Notes: a model not told the origin generated them from the letters alone. A DNA stretch of 64,000 nucleotides from Lineus longissimus (GCF_910592395.1 NC_088316.1:18910001-18974000), one strand, 5' to 3'; counted from the stretch's first letter, positions 46,698-62,043 are shown. A program made the numbers and translations.

Positions 46698-49600
46698 TAC
46701 ACCTGTTGAAAGTACATGTAATTCAATTTGCTCCATGCTTAGTTGGCTATGAGAAGGTGCACATTTTAACTGTATATCTCATGTTTTGCCCACCTAATCG
46801 TTTGACGTTCAATGTTATAATTGTAGGTTGAGAAAATGAAATCCATTTAACCTTAACCTCAGTTAACAGGGCGTGTTAAACATTTGATGAATGCTCTGAT
46901 ATTTTAATATGCCTATTCTTTTTTCTTGATATGAGGTGTTACTTCCAACCTTCCCAGTATGATGTCACCGAAGTGCTGTTAAAAACATAAAGAATTAACT
47001 AATAGCATGCAATATGAAGACAAAAACACTGGACTCCCTCTACCTAACCCATCTCATGATTCCCTAGATTCGACCCTTGTCTAGGGATGTCGAAAATGAC
47101 AACCAATAACCACAAGATGTGAATTAAAACGCTATACATATATTTTTTCTGGAGCCGAATCTCAGACACGTGTCAGACAGCACTTATATTTCGTTCATGA
47201 GGAAACCGAATTAGTCTACAGTTGAAATATTTCCGGCAGAGTGCAACTGGTGCCTGTCAAACCAAGGTTTGGTGTCTGTCATCATCTGTCACCGACCCCT
47301 CATACTAAAACATGTTAATTTAATTGGTCACCAAAGATATTATTATATTCTCCACGATACCAATATATCTGTCTAAAATGATCACCAACAACTCAATCTG
47401 AAAGGCACTCGTGCACTCATGCACTCAGAAAACAATATTGTTATATAATCTATGTCGCTCACTGACAAATAGTGTTAGTGGACCAAATTACATCCAATGA
47501 ATACAAAAAGGAAATGCATCCGCTTGTCAGTTCTGATTAGACATGTGTTGATATATCCGCCGGCAGGTCAATGCGTGCTATCGTATGACACGGATAGTTT
47601 GTCTCGGCGATATACCTCAGCCCTCGTTAGAGATGCCGAGAGACAGATTGACACGTCTTCTATACCCCCTTTTGAAAGTAATGGTCTCTCTAGCTGTCTA
47701 TGGACACACTGACACAGGGATCAACCAAAAACACAACGTCGGTCATTCGAGTTTCAATGTGTTGCTTGGGTAAAAGAAATATGAACAAGTTAACTTTGAG
47801 AATCGAACTGGAACTTTTGTTATCATGTTGAGAGAATGGTGGATATTGATGCTTCCGATGACGGGCGACTATATACTACTGCACCACTCGCAAAGAACTG
47901 TACACTAACTAAGCTATCCCCATCTCCTTCTATCAGCTTGGGTCTTTGGCACCATCAGGCAGGTATAGTACAGTACATGTGTAAATGTCACGACTACAGC
48001 ACACTGATCCCGGCAATTAAGCTTATCCTCAGTTTTAAAACTTGTCTTCTACGGCTAATGCAATCTCGTTAATGTCAGATGGGAAAGGATAACGATGAAC
48101 AGACGATACAGTAACTGATACATCTAGTTGTTTGACAATACTATCTGATTTCTTTCACAGGGTAGGGGAATTGGCGCCGTAAATTTTCATAAAAGCCCGA
48201 CGTGGACTTGATCTAGATCTTTATGTTGTATAGTTTTTTTCATTTTAGTGGTGTCCGGATCTACTCATAGCAAAGCCGATTCTGTATTTTACAACACCCC
48301 CTGGTCTTGAGATCCCGCGTTCTAAAAAACTGATTAAATTTACTGTAAACTCTGAAGCTTTGGCGCACTAAACCAATCAACTGACTCTAAAATTCAATCA
48401 CTTCAACAAGTTACGTCGCTGTATCAAACTTCAACTTTTCTCCCGAAGTGTTCACCCAAGTGGTCCCGAACTACTAAAGTCATTTGCTCATCTATGCCCA
48501 GAGGTGATCATTGCCTATTCTCATAACGTATTCAATAGTCACGTCTTTTCGAGTCACCTCTCCTGTTGCTTATAGCTTACATGGCTCAAGGGTCTTCAAT
48601 TGATAATGACTCTGATGAAGTTAAGTGTCTCGCCGGGCTCCAGCGTGTCTATCCATGAATACTAACCGTGACATGTTTTTTCGTACGATCGTACTCATTC
48701 ACATCCTTACATTTGTAGCTGTTTTCATCTCTAACGTCTATAACAGCTGGCAAAGTACCAAATAATATCCAAAACATTTTGTACGATTACAATTACAATT
48801 GAAATGCTTGCCCTACCGAAGACACCGAAACTGAGTGCTTCTAACCCGATCGCCTTGTAAAAAGCTAACGGAGTGTTTTACACTCTCTCCATCCGACCAA
48901 TCCTGAACTTTCACAGTGACTCCCCCTACCAGAAACTGATGAAGGGTCATTACCATCGAGGATACTTTCGAAGTACTCTAAATCGTTCCCATACATCATG
49001 CTCAAGTACATTTCGAAGCTACATGCCGGCGACACGACAATGTATTAGCAAACGTTATCCTGCCTGACTTATCAAAATCGCTCAAAAAACCTGGTAGATT
49101 ATTTCTGACATCTGTCAAAGTTAGTATTTACATTAAATACATTAGATGAATTTTATCTTCATCATTGAATTCAACTGTGAATATTTCTGGAAAATCTGTA
49201 TAAAAAGTTTTAGAAACATGAAGTTTGATAAGTTTGAAATGCAAACGTGACTATGTCTCTTGAGTTCTCTGTTTGAGACTGGCGCACTAATCGATAGTAT
49301 TGCCGCCTCACATCACTTTATAAGGGCCGCAGCTGATTAAGTCCTCTTAGGACCGTCAGCTGCTCGCCTCTCAAGGATGGATGATAAACATGGCTCATCT
49401 ACCTCAACATCGCGCGTGGCATCATCAAGGCGAGTAAGTTTCGGGTTATTGCGATCATTTCGAGACAGCAAACATAACCACAATGGAAATTCATATTATA
49501 TATACGAATACCTGCAAAAGTCAGTTATGTGAGAATTGAATCTTTAATGTTTAATTTCCGGTGCGACGAAGGGCTCTGTCAGCTACTGAAACCACTAAAG

Positions 49601-50700
49601 AATGACACATTGAGTTCAGCAGCCCCTCGAGAAGCCTAATTCCATATAGTTAATCTTCTCGTGTTTAGTTCCACAACCTCCTGGTCAATATACCCGATCT
49701 CCATTTACACGACTATTGGCAAAGCAAATGGAATATATCCCCCGACTTGATGACACGAACCTTGAGGAGATCTTTACAAATATCGCCACAGTGGTAGGAT
49801 CGCCTTAGATCACAGAGACATAATATTGACACTGTGGTTCTAGGTTACCGTGTTCCGGGAGAGAAATAACACGCATTGTGTACTCTCTGATGAAGCGGAT
49901 GTTGGCTTGAGGCTCGGCAGATTTGTTACATAGTTGCATCGGATCAAAAGTAATTGTACCTTGTATCGACCTGCTTACATCACTCATGACTGATATCTCA
50001 AACTGAATAGATCAAACCTTGCTTGATTTAACGCTCAACCACTTCAACTGCCTGACAATTACAACCTTGCAATGAACACATATTCAAACATGATACTTCC
50101 TCAAGCTCCTCAACGTCAGGTATATGATACGTTGAGGGTTGTCCATAGTTATAACTTTCAAACAACCAAGTGCATGATCAACCACATCTAATGGCAAAGA
50201 ATACGAGGTCGCTCCTCCACTTCAAATAAGCCGCAGATGTCGGATTTAATGAGCTTTTTTTCCTCATTAGTACTGGATGACAGACGAATGCCTGCCATCT
50301 GAGATGCCATGGTGACCTTCACCGCGTTGACAGCATCCTTTCTCAGATTTGTTGAAAACAAGCCATACTCAAGTTACCTTTGAGAACTGTAAGGTTCTAA
50401 TTAAGACTTTGAATTTCGACATGAACTGCACTAGATCATGTTTCAAAGTGAGACTCTCCAAAGAAGAAAGGTAATATACTGAAGCTTTTAGTCTTGTCCA
50501 AGGAAATCCCATTGGGAGAGTTGGAGTAAATTTATAAAAGGGACACCTGGTGATCGATGCAGCCAGGGAAGGTGACCAACGGCCTGAAGAACTGAGAGTA
50601 TTTTGTTTGATTGGTAGTCTTCAAACTTTTGAACATTAATGTAAAGGTACTTCAAACCTACCGGTTTCCAAGTCCCACGTAATGTACATGCTCTACATCA

Positions 50701-50723
50701 CCCCCCCCCCCCCCCCCCCCCCC
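50701..50723. repeat. C23 homopolymer followed by a short CA run
   Basis: Twenty-three consecutive C residues are followed by ACACACA. The length is likely to be polymorphic or inexact in sequencing. Confidence 0.9.
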
Positions 50724-53097
50724 ACACACATACATCTGTAAAAGCCAGGGATAAGTCAATGACCGACCGGGTGGGGTTCAGTTCGATATCCTGGAGCCTG
50801 GAACTTTTATATCATTATTCATTGCTCGAGGGAAACGCTCACGCTAGCTCCAACCTTAACCGCCTCTGCAACTACGATTATTCGTGACCGATATGAACCA
50901 TTCTTGCCGTATATTTTTGCTGAAACACTGACATAGTAAACAAGAATTATCAGAATCCATAGAATATAGAAATTGACAAGCTCCTAGCGGCGAGTTGGTT
51001 ACTCAGAGTCAGAGTTTGCGCGGCAGATGCGCTGCTGCAGACCGATCGTTAAGGCAATGCCGTTCGGATCATGCGTTTTAATCCATAGTTTAGATTATTT
51101 CATTCATGATCTTCAAATTCAGGGATACGCTCTGGACAAAGTTGAACTACAGGTCTTGATTGTTTTCGGATGTAAAAAGCTGAGACAGTGGTAATTGGAA
51201 ACTTCTGAATTCATTTGGAATACATGACTTTGCCGGACTATAGGCGTTATTCAGAAATTTCGCTGAAAACGGTAAGCTGTCTTCTGTAATCTCTTTGTCT
51301 TTATGTACATTTTCGTTTAAGTCACTATATACAGAAGAAACTTCATTGCTACTGGACACAACTCTTGAAAAGTTTGGAATCTTTATGCAGGATTCTGACA
51401 AATACATTTCTCAGCTATGTTATGTGAAGCTGATTTGGCGCAAAAATGCAGTTCGAGATTTTACTTCTTAAGGGAAAATGGAACTACTTTTGTTCCCACT
51501 CTGTTCAGTTGACTTCCATGGGGTTTGTTACTCTATTAAGGGGACAAGAAGTGCGTTAAGTGGCAACGTATGTAACATTGTTGAATACATGTACAGAGCA
51601 ACAGCTGTTTATGATCACACAGATTGATTTTGTTCGAGCAGCACGTACTTGTCTGCGCTGAAGTGTACACGCCACATTATGTCTTGAAATGAAGTCAAAA
51701 ACCACATAACTGTGCAGGTGTCTAGAATACGAGCATCAGATACGTGTATATTTCAAGTTTGATGGATTGCGAATATTTCATGCCCCGGTTTGCAAAGGTG
51801 ACGGAAAGGCGCAAACGCGCGACTTGTGATCTGCGGCGGAACTACGACAACATGACGATTTCGATAGGAATGCGTCCACTGATTGTTTAAATAGCAATCA
51901 CTCATGTTGTCATCGCTCCGATGCAGGCCCCGACACGACTAAAATCGCTGTTTTGCGTGGCGCTTAACGGCCACTCCAACGACAAGGAACCTATTTTGGT
52001 ACCCTGGCTGTAGGGTTATGGAAATGCGTCATGATGGTCAAAAACGTCAAGGTGATCAGGTTGGTTTTCATTTCGAAAGAAAGAACACTTCCCAATCCAC
52101 AATGACGTTTAATCGAAAATGGATAAGAAAAGCCCAGTTAACTCAACAGTTACCTTCCTCAGTACATTTTGTATTTTTGTATTTTCAAGCTGAAAATTAG
52201 CTTACTCTGTCTATAATACGGTTCTCTTCACAATGTTAACATGTTGATGGAAGCACCGGTAATGGCAAACAGTGCGATTCGTTAGATTTGGCAGGTGAGT
52301 AGCCGTCGAGATACTTGGGAGAGGAAATGCATCTGGCGGCCGGTTTCCATCAATTATATTGCTTTGAGCTGGAATGAGAATATTCTGAAAGTCATGCAGA
52401 CCACCATCCGGCGTTAGAATCTTCGGTTCCGACCACCATCCATTCGTCGGATTATCCTCACTTTGAAAGAGCGGTACCTTTGAATGACTGAAAATAATGA
52501 AACTTGCTCACAATAGAATGAAGAAGACCATCTCGCCATACCTGGATGTAGACAGCAACAAAGTTTTGGAGAAACCTTTGGCAGACCCATGGTACATGAG
52601 CAATGATAATTAGCTTGGAGAAATCTTTAGGCGGACAGAGCAACAGAACCGTACCATTCTGATGAGTTATTGCCAATGATTCGATTTGTAAGACCGGGCG
52701 TTTTATCGCATCACCTCAAGGTGCTGTTAAAACGAGAATCGCATGATTTAGTCTGTCAGCTGAAATGTACTACTGTGGCTAGAAGCAATGACAGGCCTCC
52801 TCGAATATCACCGCCGAAGGAAAAGAATGTTGAGAATGATTTATAAACTCTTCAACAGCTATGCCGTAAGCTGAGTTTCTCTAAACGGTATGACTAGCTA
52901 ATTATAGTTTGATTGGCAGATAGAACTATTGCCGTTGACAGATTTTGAAACCATGGCACTGAGAAGTTGTCACCAGGGAATCTCATATATATTCCAACTC
53001 AGTTCTCTATCGTCCCTTTATAATAGAATCTCATCAATACTGTGAACACTGGGAGGTAATTGGCGGCGAGATCATCTCGCGCGGACAGGTCTTCAAA

Positions 53098-53419
53098 ATG
53101 TTAATTTTGTATGTGTTAGTGGCTGGTGTCATGTGCGACACAATGCCTTGGCATCCAATTTGCTTCCATCCCTCTGGCTTCACCCTTTTTCCTTCAAATA
53201 TTCCACGGACCAGGTTTTGGATCGTTCGATCACCTGGCGGCGCAATCCCACCTCTATCAGAACTTTATCGGCAGTTCTTCCTGTCTCTCCGAAGGCAACT
53301 GTCTCTCATGCCTGCTTATCTACTTTCTAGCTGATGCCACACCTTCCCCGAGGACAAGTGCACTGAAAGAGTCTACGAACTACACTTTCGGCACTAATAC
53401 TTTTTTGCACGAACATTAG
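53098..53419 (+). pseudogene. Possible remnant of a secreted Cys-containing protein
   Basis: An ATG opens a signal-peptide-like start (MLILYVLVAGVMC). Soon after, a second frame (53126-53419) carries a more protein-like stretch (FHGPGFGSFDHLAAQ, then SSCLSEGNCLSC). The two frames differ by one base step, so this may be a frameshifted relic. A short unseen intron or chance are alternatives. The family is not recognised. Confidence 0.2.
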
Positions 53420-54850
53420 AAGAAAAGCAACATCCAAAATCGCCCGATCTACTTTCATTAACAAGACTAATTTCTCAGGGGAGTAATTTTTCAATAGGAG
53501 CAGCTTCGCCTTTGATTGATTAGCGTTACCGCAGATGAATTATGAATCTGTTCAATTATCAAGGAAGTTATTTACAATATATAAAAGGGATAGCTTTCCA
53601 CAATCATGTAGCTATAATTGTGACAAGAAAACTGAATTACCTTAAGTGGCTCGTGATCATTAATTTCTGGTTGATAATAAAGAGAACTAGGTTATGATTA
53701 AAGAGGCGCGAAATTTTAGCGGTTTACAGTGTTAATCGGAAAAAAAGGAAGTCTGCGCATAGCTACTCAAATAGACTACAACATCGCTCTAATAAAGTTC
53801 CTTGATTATGGTAAAGGAAACGTTATACCAACTCCCTGGATTCCTTTGCCAAGAGCTCACGCATTACAGTTAAACGTTTGTAACACACTTTTTACAGGTC
53901 TTTCATCAGAGGTTTCTGTAATAATCGGACTGAAGATACTAAACATGGATCAAGTATGATGGACAGAAACCCATAACTGTAGCACTCTATCCAATGAAGC
54001 CACCTCGGTCATGTTTGCGCGTGGACTGACGGGGTCTTACATCCTTGAGGAGATTTTCTATCCATTATTTCGGTTGCCAGAAGCAAAGTGAGGAAGTGTC
54101 CTCATTTCGCATCAGCCACTACACTGTTTGGGCAAGCAATAGGGACTCCAATTAGCCAATGATGCCTACTTATCTTCAAGAATTCCTTGAAGAGGGACGG
54201 TCTCCCGTCGAGACAAGTTCCAATCATTTCGTGTGCAAAAACCAGGAACTTGGAGTTTCTTTACTTCGCCTCAAGCTGTCATCTCATTTGACTAACTGCA
54301 TTCTGGCTTCAGATCAAATTGACGCAGTGCCGTCTCTTTGATTGCTATTGGAGATACAACAAAATTCCCTCGTCTCCCAAGGCTAGTTAATGAATATACG
54401 GCTAATTGCTTTCCTGGCGTTTTTCCTTTTCTTTCCGACAGTTAATCGATGATTGGAGAGAAGAGATAGTCAGATTTAGCTGTTTAAACACCGGTCGTCG
54501 CCCCGTATCCCAAGGAACCGCTTATCTTCATAAGCAAGGTTTTTTTGGTAATATGAGCCAAAAGCAAAATACACGGAGAGAAAAGCGAGGCAAGCAACCG
54601 GTTAAAGCATATTATCTCTGTTTGATCAGAGATAGACTTTAATTCCAGGATGTCCGTTGATTTCCTTCTTTGTCTTTAAAGCTCTTCGAGGCGAATAAAT
54701 ATGCCTATGGAGAATATAGAGAACTAAGGATCGATATTGTGTGTATATTCAGTCATCACGGGCAGATTTATTGATAAAGAATCGCGTCTTATTTTATTGA
54801 CTGAACGATAACACTCTGTTATCTTGGTTATACAAAACGTGACGTGTTGA

Positions 54851-55210
54851 GACATTCCGTTGACAACCAAGCAACAGCCTTGAAAGTCCATTTCTGTTTC
54901 CAATTTGAGGTATCCATACTTGATGCAATTATACTTTCCAAACAATAGAGCACACACGAGTGGAAGAATATGGTAACAACGAGAAAATGATATAGAATGT
55001 ACCAACAACTACATGACTATAATCACAAGAGACATTCTGTTGCCACCCAGCAACCAACTCTGAAGTCCATTTCTGTATTCAATTTAGAATGTCCGTACTT
55101 GCTGAAGCTGCTATCACACAAGAGAATTGCAATAACGAAGTTACAATACAAAAATGTACCAGTAACAGCATGATTGATTGTATAATGGTTACAACAACAC
55201 ATCACTTTAT
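54851..55210. repeat. Diverged tandem duplication, about 180-bp unit, two copies
   Basis: The block GACATTCCGTTGACAACC at 54851 recurs in altered form at 55031. It is followed in both copies by CAGC, AGTCCATTTCTGT.TTC, CAATTT and, later, AATGTACCA. The spacing is 180 bases. The two similar minus-strand frames here are a by-product of the duplication. Confidence 0.7.
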
Positions 55211-57448
55211 CACAGTCGCCAATGGTAAATGTACATGAATACGCACCTGATGACACCCGCTTCTCATGCATCTATAGGAAATCATAATTACCGCGCATGA
55301 CGGCTTATTACAGTTTTTTCCAATTTGTCCCATTGCGGAAAAGCTTTTAGTTCTCATTGACGAAAATACCAATAGGAAAGGTCAGTACAGTACAGTACAA
55401 GCCAATGCAGATGGTTCTGAATGAGGCAGAAATACGAAGGGAAACCTAGACTCATGACGAAAATGGCCTGATGTACGCTTAGTCTAAAGATTTACTGAAA
55501 CCCGCGTCAAGGAAGGTGCGCTTAAAATTTTGAAATCGTTTGAGGCTTTTAGTGGAAATTAGAATTATCTCGTCAAGCATCTTGTTTTCCAGTTCTGGTT
55601 CATCCTAACTGAAGACCAAGGCAGCAAAAGAGTGATTCAATGAAAGAGCTAAGAAACTCAATTGTCATTTCTGAATCGTTCGCTCATTGATCAAGGCCGC
55701 TTGTTTTGCCCAAATGCGACCTTGTGTTCCAATAAGTACGCCAACACCTGTTTTCCAACAAACATAAAACATTTGTCCAGGCAACGATCAGGTAAACGAA
55801 GATATATTGACATTGGCAAATATAAACACAATCACAGTTCAAATTTACTCCCGAGCACCACAAGTATCATTTGTGGGAAACTCCCAGATGCGGGGTTCAC
55901 TGGAGCCAACGAACAATGATCCACTCTTCTCTGGTATGTTTTAAGCTTCAGCTCAAAGGGTATCAGAATATTATACTGACATGAGTCTTTTTTCGTATGC
56001 ATAATCCATATATGTCTGATACTGCTAATCCTAAATGCGTAAGTGTCAACAGAGGACGATCTGAGTAAGCACAGGTTTCCGGTATTGCATGGGGCGAGGT
56101 TTTGTTATTACGGCACGCCTCATTGCACCCACTCGATGCAAAAAAAACTTGCGTCGAGTTTCCATGAGAACTCGCCGAAGTGGAAACCTGGCCTTGGTAT
56201 TATAAAGTCTGTATCGGCCGGTTAGGGTCGCGTTAACTCCACCGATAACATTTCAGAGGTTGCGCACCGTTACGACTCCCAATCCGACTTCATCTCCGAG
56301 ATAAATTGACAGTTAACTAGGAACATATTCGATTTTATATATAATCTAATTGACGACCGTTTTCCTATTGATATTCTGGCATCTTCACAATAAAATTACA
56401 AATTCCAAATTACACCAGGACGGATGAAATAACAATGTGTAAACGTCCGTCAGTTCAGTAAAGTCGAAGTTGTCATAAGACGACTATTCTTCTCTCTCAA
56501 ATGAGCTGTAACTGATGGGCAACATCCCTAATGGAATAACCCAGTCACGCCTGCGCCACGACGTGTCCCGAGGGCGAAGTCTGGTCAAGCTAGTTTGATC
56601 ATGCATTATCAATGTCTGGCTTCTCAAGCAGACAGGAAAGGAAGATCAGCGACGCGATCTGGTTAAAGAAGTTTAACTTTTTTTGGTCCTCTAAGTTAAC
56701 ATCCATACCTCTAAAAGCTCTTGGCTAGACCATGTACCAAAGCAACATCAACAGACTATGGCAGTGAACCGAAAGACATGATCGATTATACTTGTGCCGC
56801 CAAAAGCCGATTCTGTTTGTCAACAGCTATAGAAGCTCTCTAAGATCAGCGATCCTGAATTCGTGACTTGACACCACTTTCTTTCCCGCCTTAGTCGACA
56901 ATACGTGACACGCTCGGACTAAGGACAACGTGTAGCATGCAATATGCATCATTCGACGTATTGATTATTGGTTTGGTCAAAGGATTCTCCTTTCCTGAGG
57001 CTTGCTAGATACCAACTGAAGACAGAACAATACAATTTTCGATGGTATATACACAAGATTACTTCAGTCACATTGGTCCCAATGAAATCGCCCCGTCACT
57101 TATCGAAGTCTGGCGGTCACTGGCTGATTATCGGTTAATGGAAAAAGATTATCATTTCTCGCATCAGGATAATGCTGATCACTCCGAAGTTATTTGTGCG
57201 GGGCGACATCGATCCCGATGAGGAAATTGGGCATTTCCGTAGGTTAACCTGAGGCCAGGCGCGACACGATGATCAAACCATGAGTTTCCAGCAACGACTG
57301 TGATGATGATTATTCAAAGATTCATAGATAGTCCATGGTAGAATCGATGATTGATCACTATCATCATAGATTATGACAGAAAATTTTACCTGTGGTACCC
57401 ACTTTAAAAAGAAACAGCGATTATAATCCGCTCGTTTTCAAAACAAAT

Positions 57449-57526
57449 CTAATTTCCGGATCGATCAAGCTACCAAGACACCCTCGACTTTTAGTCTGAA
57501 AAAAGCAGCGAAAATCCGGAAATTAG
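57449..57526. repeat. 13-bp perfect inverted repeat, 52-base loop
   Basis: CTAATTTCCGGAT (57449-57461) is the exact reverse complement of ATCCGGAAATTAG (57514-57526). The CCGGAAAT core resembles an ETS-type site, which may be coincidence. Confidence 0.55.
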
Positions 57527-60500
57527 TTCGTCATGACGAAAAAGAAGACAAGAAAGGGTTTTTCAGCGAGTTAAACTGATGGAAATGCCATGTATCTTGA
57601 AGAATCAGGTCGAAAAAGTCATTCACACTGCAACTAAGAAGGGCACGTCAGTCCAGCAAATTTCCATTTCCGACACCACACGCATCATAACAAAAACTAA
57701 TGAAGACTGATAATATTTTCTTACACGTCATTTTGTGTAGACATTTGTTGTAATATTCTCATATCTGGCAAAGAAGGCTTTGAGGTGCAGCAGGTTAATA
57801 TAACGGGAACACAATCTGAGTATTACGCAACACTGACCCGAGTACTGCCGATGTTTTACGAGCAAGCAATGAATGGGCTAGCAACTTTTCGTTACCTTGT
57901 CATTGACCACATGACGGTTGTACTAAGATTAGTCGTTAGCGGCGTAACACGATTGTCTTATTGACTTCCCCGCACAGCTCGACAGATAAATTGCTAATGA
58001 CCCTATCTATTTCTTCTGTAGCAAAGTACGGGTGGACCCGTAGCTTCGCTGTCGCTGGAATTACCAAGTACATCTACGTTAAAGCTATTACAAGTGATAA
58101 ACTTGTCCGATTCGTGAAAGCCGATAAATAAGTAGATGAAGATGGACATACGTTCCGCCACTCCCGGAGGAGTTTTGGACATATCGATCAAGATGGTGGT
58201 TATCAGCCTGAACAGACATCTTGACTGACTAGTTAGCCAATCCAGATAGTTCAGTGACCAGGCAGCTGGACGAGCCAGCCAACTTTATGACAGGGCTGAG
58301 CAGACTTCCTCGCGTGTATAGTCTGCCATTGACGAAATCAGTAATCTGTCGTGCGTGTTTGGAAACAAAAAGCTCTATTCAGCAGACTGATTTTGGTAAT
58401 ATCAATATCGGGTTGCATGCGAAAAGGTCCATATGTGACCACAAAATGGCTCTTGTTCACAAATGATGTGTTTAGACAACATTTCGCATCAATTTAGATT
58501 AATGGCGAATACTCGTCAGAGCCTCAACTGACAAACAGCAGAACAGAAAAAAAGCATTATCGAAATGCAGCGTTTAACATTCAAATGGAAACAGGCACTC
58601 TGAACACAATCGATGGTGTGGTACTTTTGAAAAAAAGATCCTTTTGAAGAATATTACGTCAGCACTTTATCATGGGAGTATACAATGTATCCACGCACGG
58701 CGAAATGATGAAATGTCTGGTCGCTTGTCTGATAATGGATAAGCAGACAGATGTTTTTCCAATAATTATATTTCTCAGACCTTCTTTTCGAGTTGCATTA
58801 CTGCCGTATTATAGAAAAACCCACGTTGTGACGTTATTGCATTTCCGATTGACTGCAAGAGAAGATGGGTGATTATTATTTAGTCATCCGGGATACCATA
58901 ATTATTGTAAACAGGCTACCATTTCCCTGTCTCCCATCAACAGATGAATTTTTCTTTTTTGTTTCTTATGGACAACACTAGGCCTAAATACAAGTAGAAT
59001 ATTAGTAAAACATGATGAGGAAATATTTAGAAAAAGAAAGGCTGAATTTGCGTGAACTTACGCGGTGCCCGATTGATACCACCGTATTGTATGGGGAATA
59101 CATTTCCGGAAATAATACACCAGCCTGGTCTTTTGTGAGGCATATGATGATAAAAAAATATGCTTGGTGTCGGCGCTTTGAATTTACCCCTACCGCCCAC
59201 ACCATGCTGTATTTTGCCCATAAGATGCTATGTTTAGAATCATTTCTTTGTGCATCGGTTAAATTTAGATATCACAACAATTAAAACTACTGCCAACTTC
59301 CCTAACTATGGGCAGCAACACATGTTAAATTGGAACAGAAAACATCATAATTCCAAAGGATTGTCAAGCCAGTGAAAGGAAAGTGTGATCAGGAAGCAAA
59401 ATTGTAATCTAGTCTTGTCAAATAATCGTTTATATTGCTTTTGAATGTCTACATGACTGTCATGATTGAGTTACTCAAATGACAAGAACCATGTTTTTCT
59501 CCATAAGGCTATACTATCATCATGGCATTAATTTTAAGTCCTAATTTGCCGTCACCACCGGCCGCAAAAGCCTCATGCTTGATTGCGAACATTGGAGATC
59601 TATTTTCTGATTGACAAGAAAGTATCGTGTATCAAGTATCAAGGTTAAAATATGCTTCTTTTGTTCCAAGATGACGATATTCGTTAAAGAATCTGTGGCC
59701 AAAGGGACCGCGAAATCTTGTCTTTGAGTTTGCACACGGATTACATTCCGTCTGATGCAATATCAAACGGCGATCACTTCTGGGATGGGGCAGGTGAAGC
59801 TTCACGATTTGATGTTATTGACATGCTTTGAGCTTTGTTCTGCGATGAAGGGGAGCACAAGCTTTCCCTTCAATCTTCACCGTCTGTAATCATGGTAATG
59901 GTCTTTGCTCTCCCATGGCAGATAAAGCCAACGGTGAGGATATATGAAGATTTCACCACTCTTCAGTTCCCGTAAGAGTTGTTTTTGAAACAGCTCTATT
60001 TCAAACAGACTTCAATACCAGCTGTGCTTCTGCGCATCTTGAGACAACAACGTTATTCTAGTAATCCCAGTAAGAATGTGAACCACACCGATCCTGCTGA
60101 GGACGAGCCAGTCTCAAAGTTACTTGCATACGCCAAGTGGAGCGCTTGTGAGCTCTGTTATTTCATAAGAGCGTAATGAGATTCATGGCAATAGCAGACA
60201 GACCTCCCTATCGTCTCAAGCACCAAGACAGTTCTGATCTCCTTCAAGTACGTCGCGGAAAAAATCACAATATACCATGTTGGGACATCTTGTCTTCAAA
60301 AAGTTCGCCTGACAAGCTTGGTAAAAGATTTGAAAAGTCATGGCATCAAGCACCCTGGCACTGCTACGTACCTCCTACTTATTCCAGGAGCCCGGGTAAA
60401 TAACTTCAATGAGATGGAAAAAGCATAATGTGACAAGCTAGCGAATACTTTGCTCAGCCGGTGCAGTACAACACGGCTACCTAACAAGCAGGGGTAAGGG

Positions 60501-61380
60501 ATGGTGAGCTCAAGTTTATCATCAATCTTCCCATTGGGATTGTTTGACTATAATTAACTTTATCTTCCCGCGGAGTCCTGTTTAGACGACGCCAAGGGAA
60601 GATGTATTACCATCAGGAATAAAGCCGCTGTAGCTTCCCAGGAAGACGGTTAACTCAACTCAACTTTAGTGACAGCTAGCCCAATGTTGATGTATTTTCA
60701 GACACCGTGTCTTCAGCAAGATCGGCCCACAAGCTGCAAAGCTAAGAATATGGATTTCCAAAGAGAGTTGACAGTAAACCCATGCTTTGACAAGTGTTCG
60801 ATTATAATTGGTTTGCACTTGCCGCAATATCTTAATCAATTGCTGTCAAGGAAGGGCATGGTGCTAGCTTCGGGTCCAATAGTTATCACATCATTAAAGT
60901 TTCGAAGAAATGTGTCGACATGTAAAAGAACCGCGACGTCGGCTGATCTTCACTTTGACATTTGTTGTAATTCATCATCCATTGCAGGAGTCTCTTCCGA
61001 CATCATGATTGTCTTGGGAGTTAAAGTCCTTACTGGAGATCATTAAAGCGATCCAAACATTAGAACAGAATCCTGGTTTAGACAAGCTGACGAAGTAAAG
61101 ATATTTAGTATTAGAGCTAGTCCAAAAAGTTCTGTATTCACAACCAGATGACAGCTCAATTTAACAATAACCTGTAGGGTTCTTCTTTTTAAAACCTGAA
61201 CGATTCTTGAATATTTGCCAATGAAAGCTTATCCCATCTGGCGTTTAAACGGATTCGTTTAAATATTTCATCCTCAAGCGTTTCTTGATTGGCTTCATTT
61301 AACATTCGATGTTTGGAAATTGAGTTGAATTTGTAATCGATGCTTTGATACTGAGAAGCAGACACGTTCCAAGTTCAACA

Positions 61381-61438
61381 AGGTGGTAAGATCAAACAGA
61401 GGTTGATCAAGGTGGTAAGATCAGACGCAGGTTGATCA
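61381..61438. repeat. 29-bp tandem duplication, two copies
   Basis: AGGTGGTAAGATCA..C.GA starts at 61381 and again at 61410, and both copies end in GGTTGATCA. Only a few bases differ, so the duplication is young. Confidence 0.8.
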
Positions 61439-62043
61439 ATGAAGGGCTTGAGTACTGTCTGCTCTCTACGTTTAGTCATTCTTTGGCAAGAAAAAGGGGA
61501 GACTTTCGGTTGAGGCGTGCTCTAAAGTTGAGTAAATTACTTAATTAACTAGAGTGTCTGGGCATAGGTTCCAGTTGCCATTGTCATGTGATTAAGTAAA
61601 GTGTTTATCATATTCCCGAAACGCTGTAGGATGTTGGTAGTGACAGTTTCAATCTTGTAACCAAGTCATGGCTTATAAGAAGCATTGACGTGCAAAATAG
61701 AATCGAGGTAACAACAGACATGACAGATGGATCCGACCAGCGATTACTCTCCAATAGAGCATTGCATGAGTCGGGGATATCTTGCACGAATCCATTGAGG
61801 TTACTTTCCAATCACCAAACATATACCGATTGTGATTTTAGATCAACAACACGCTGGTAGGAAATAAACTACCACCGAATTAAACGATTGAGCAGTCACC
61901 ACCTTGCCACTGAAAGACATGTACGAGATTGACCATCGGATTTCCGTAAAGGACAACGAAGACATAATCTGATACGCTCCAAGAAGTGATACACTACATC
62001 ACGAGGGTGGTATCTTTAATGTCCGTTTGGCCGCTCTGATGGA

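Larger units (their letters stand above)
44455..53097. other. Gene-poor region
   Basis: No frame shows a known domain, a clear splice framework or a nearby polyadenylation signal. It holds a 13-bp hairpin (46644-46697) and a long C tract (50701-50723). A short Ser-rich minus-strand frame at 51147-51407 is open but unrecognised. Confidence 0.45.

Noticed and set aside
51147-51407. 86-codon Ser-rich minus-strand frame
   Set aside because: It is possibly an exon, but no splice sites or similarity support it.
60669-61046. 125-codon plus-strand frame
   Set aside because: No domain, coding periodicity or transcript signals could be recognised.
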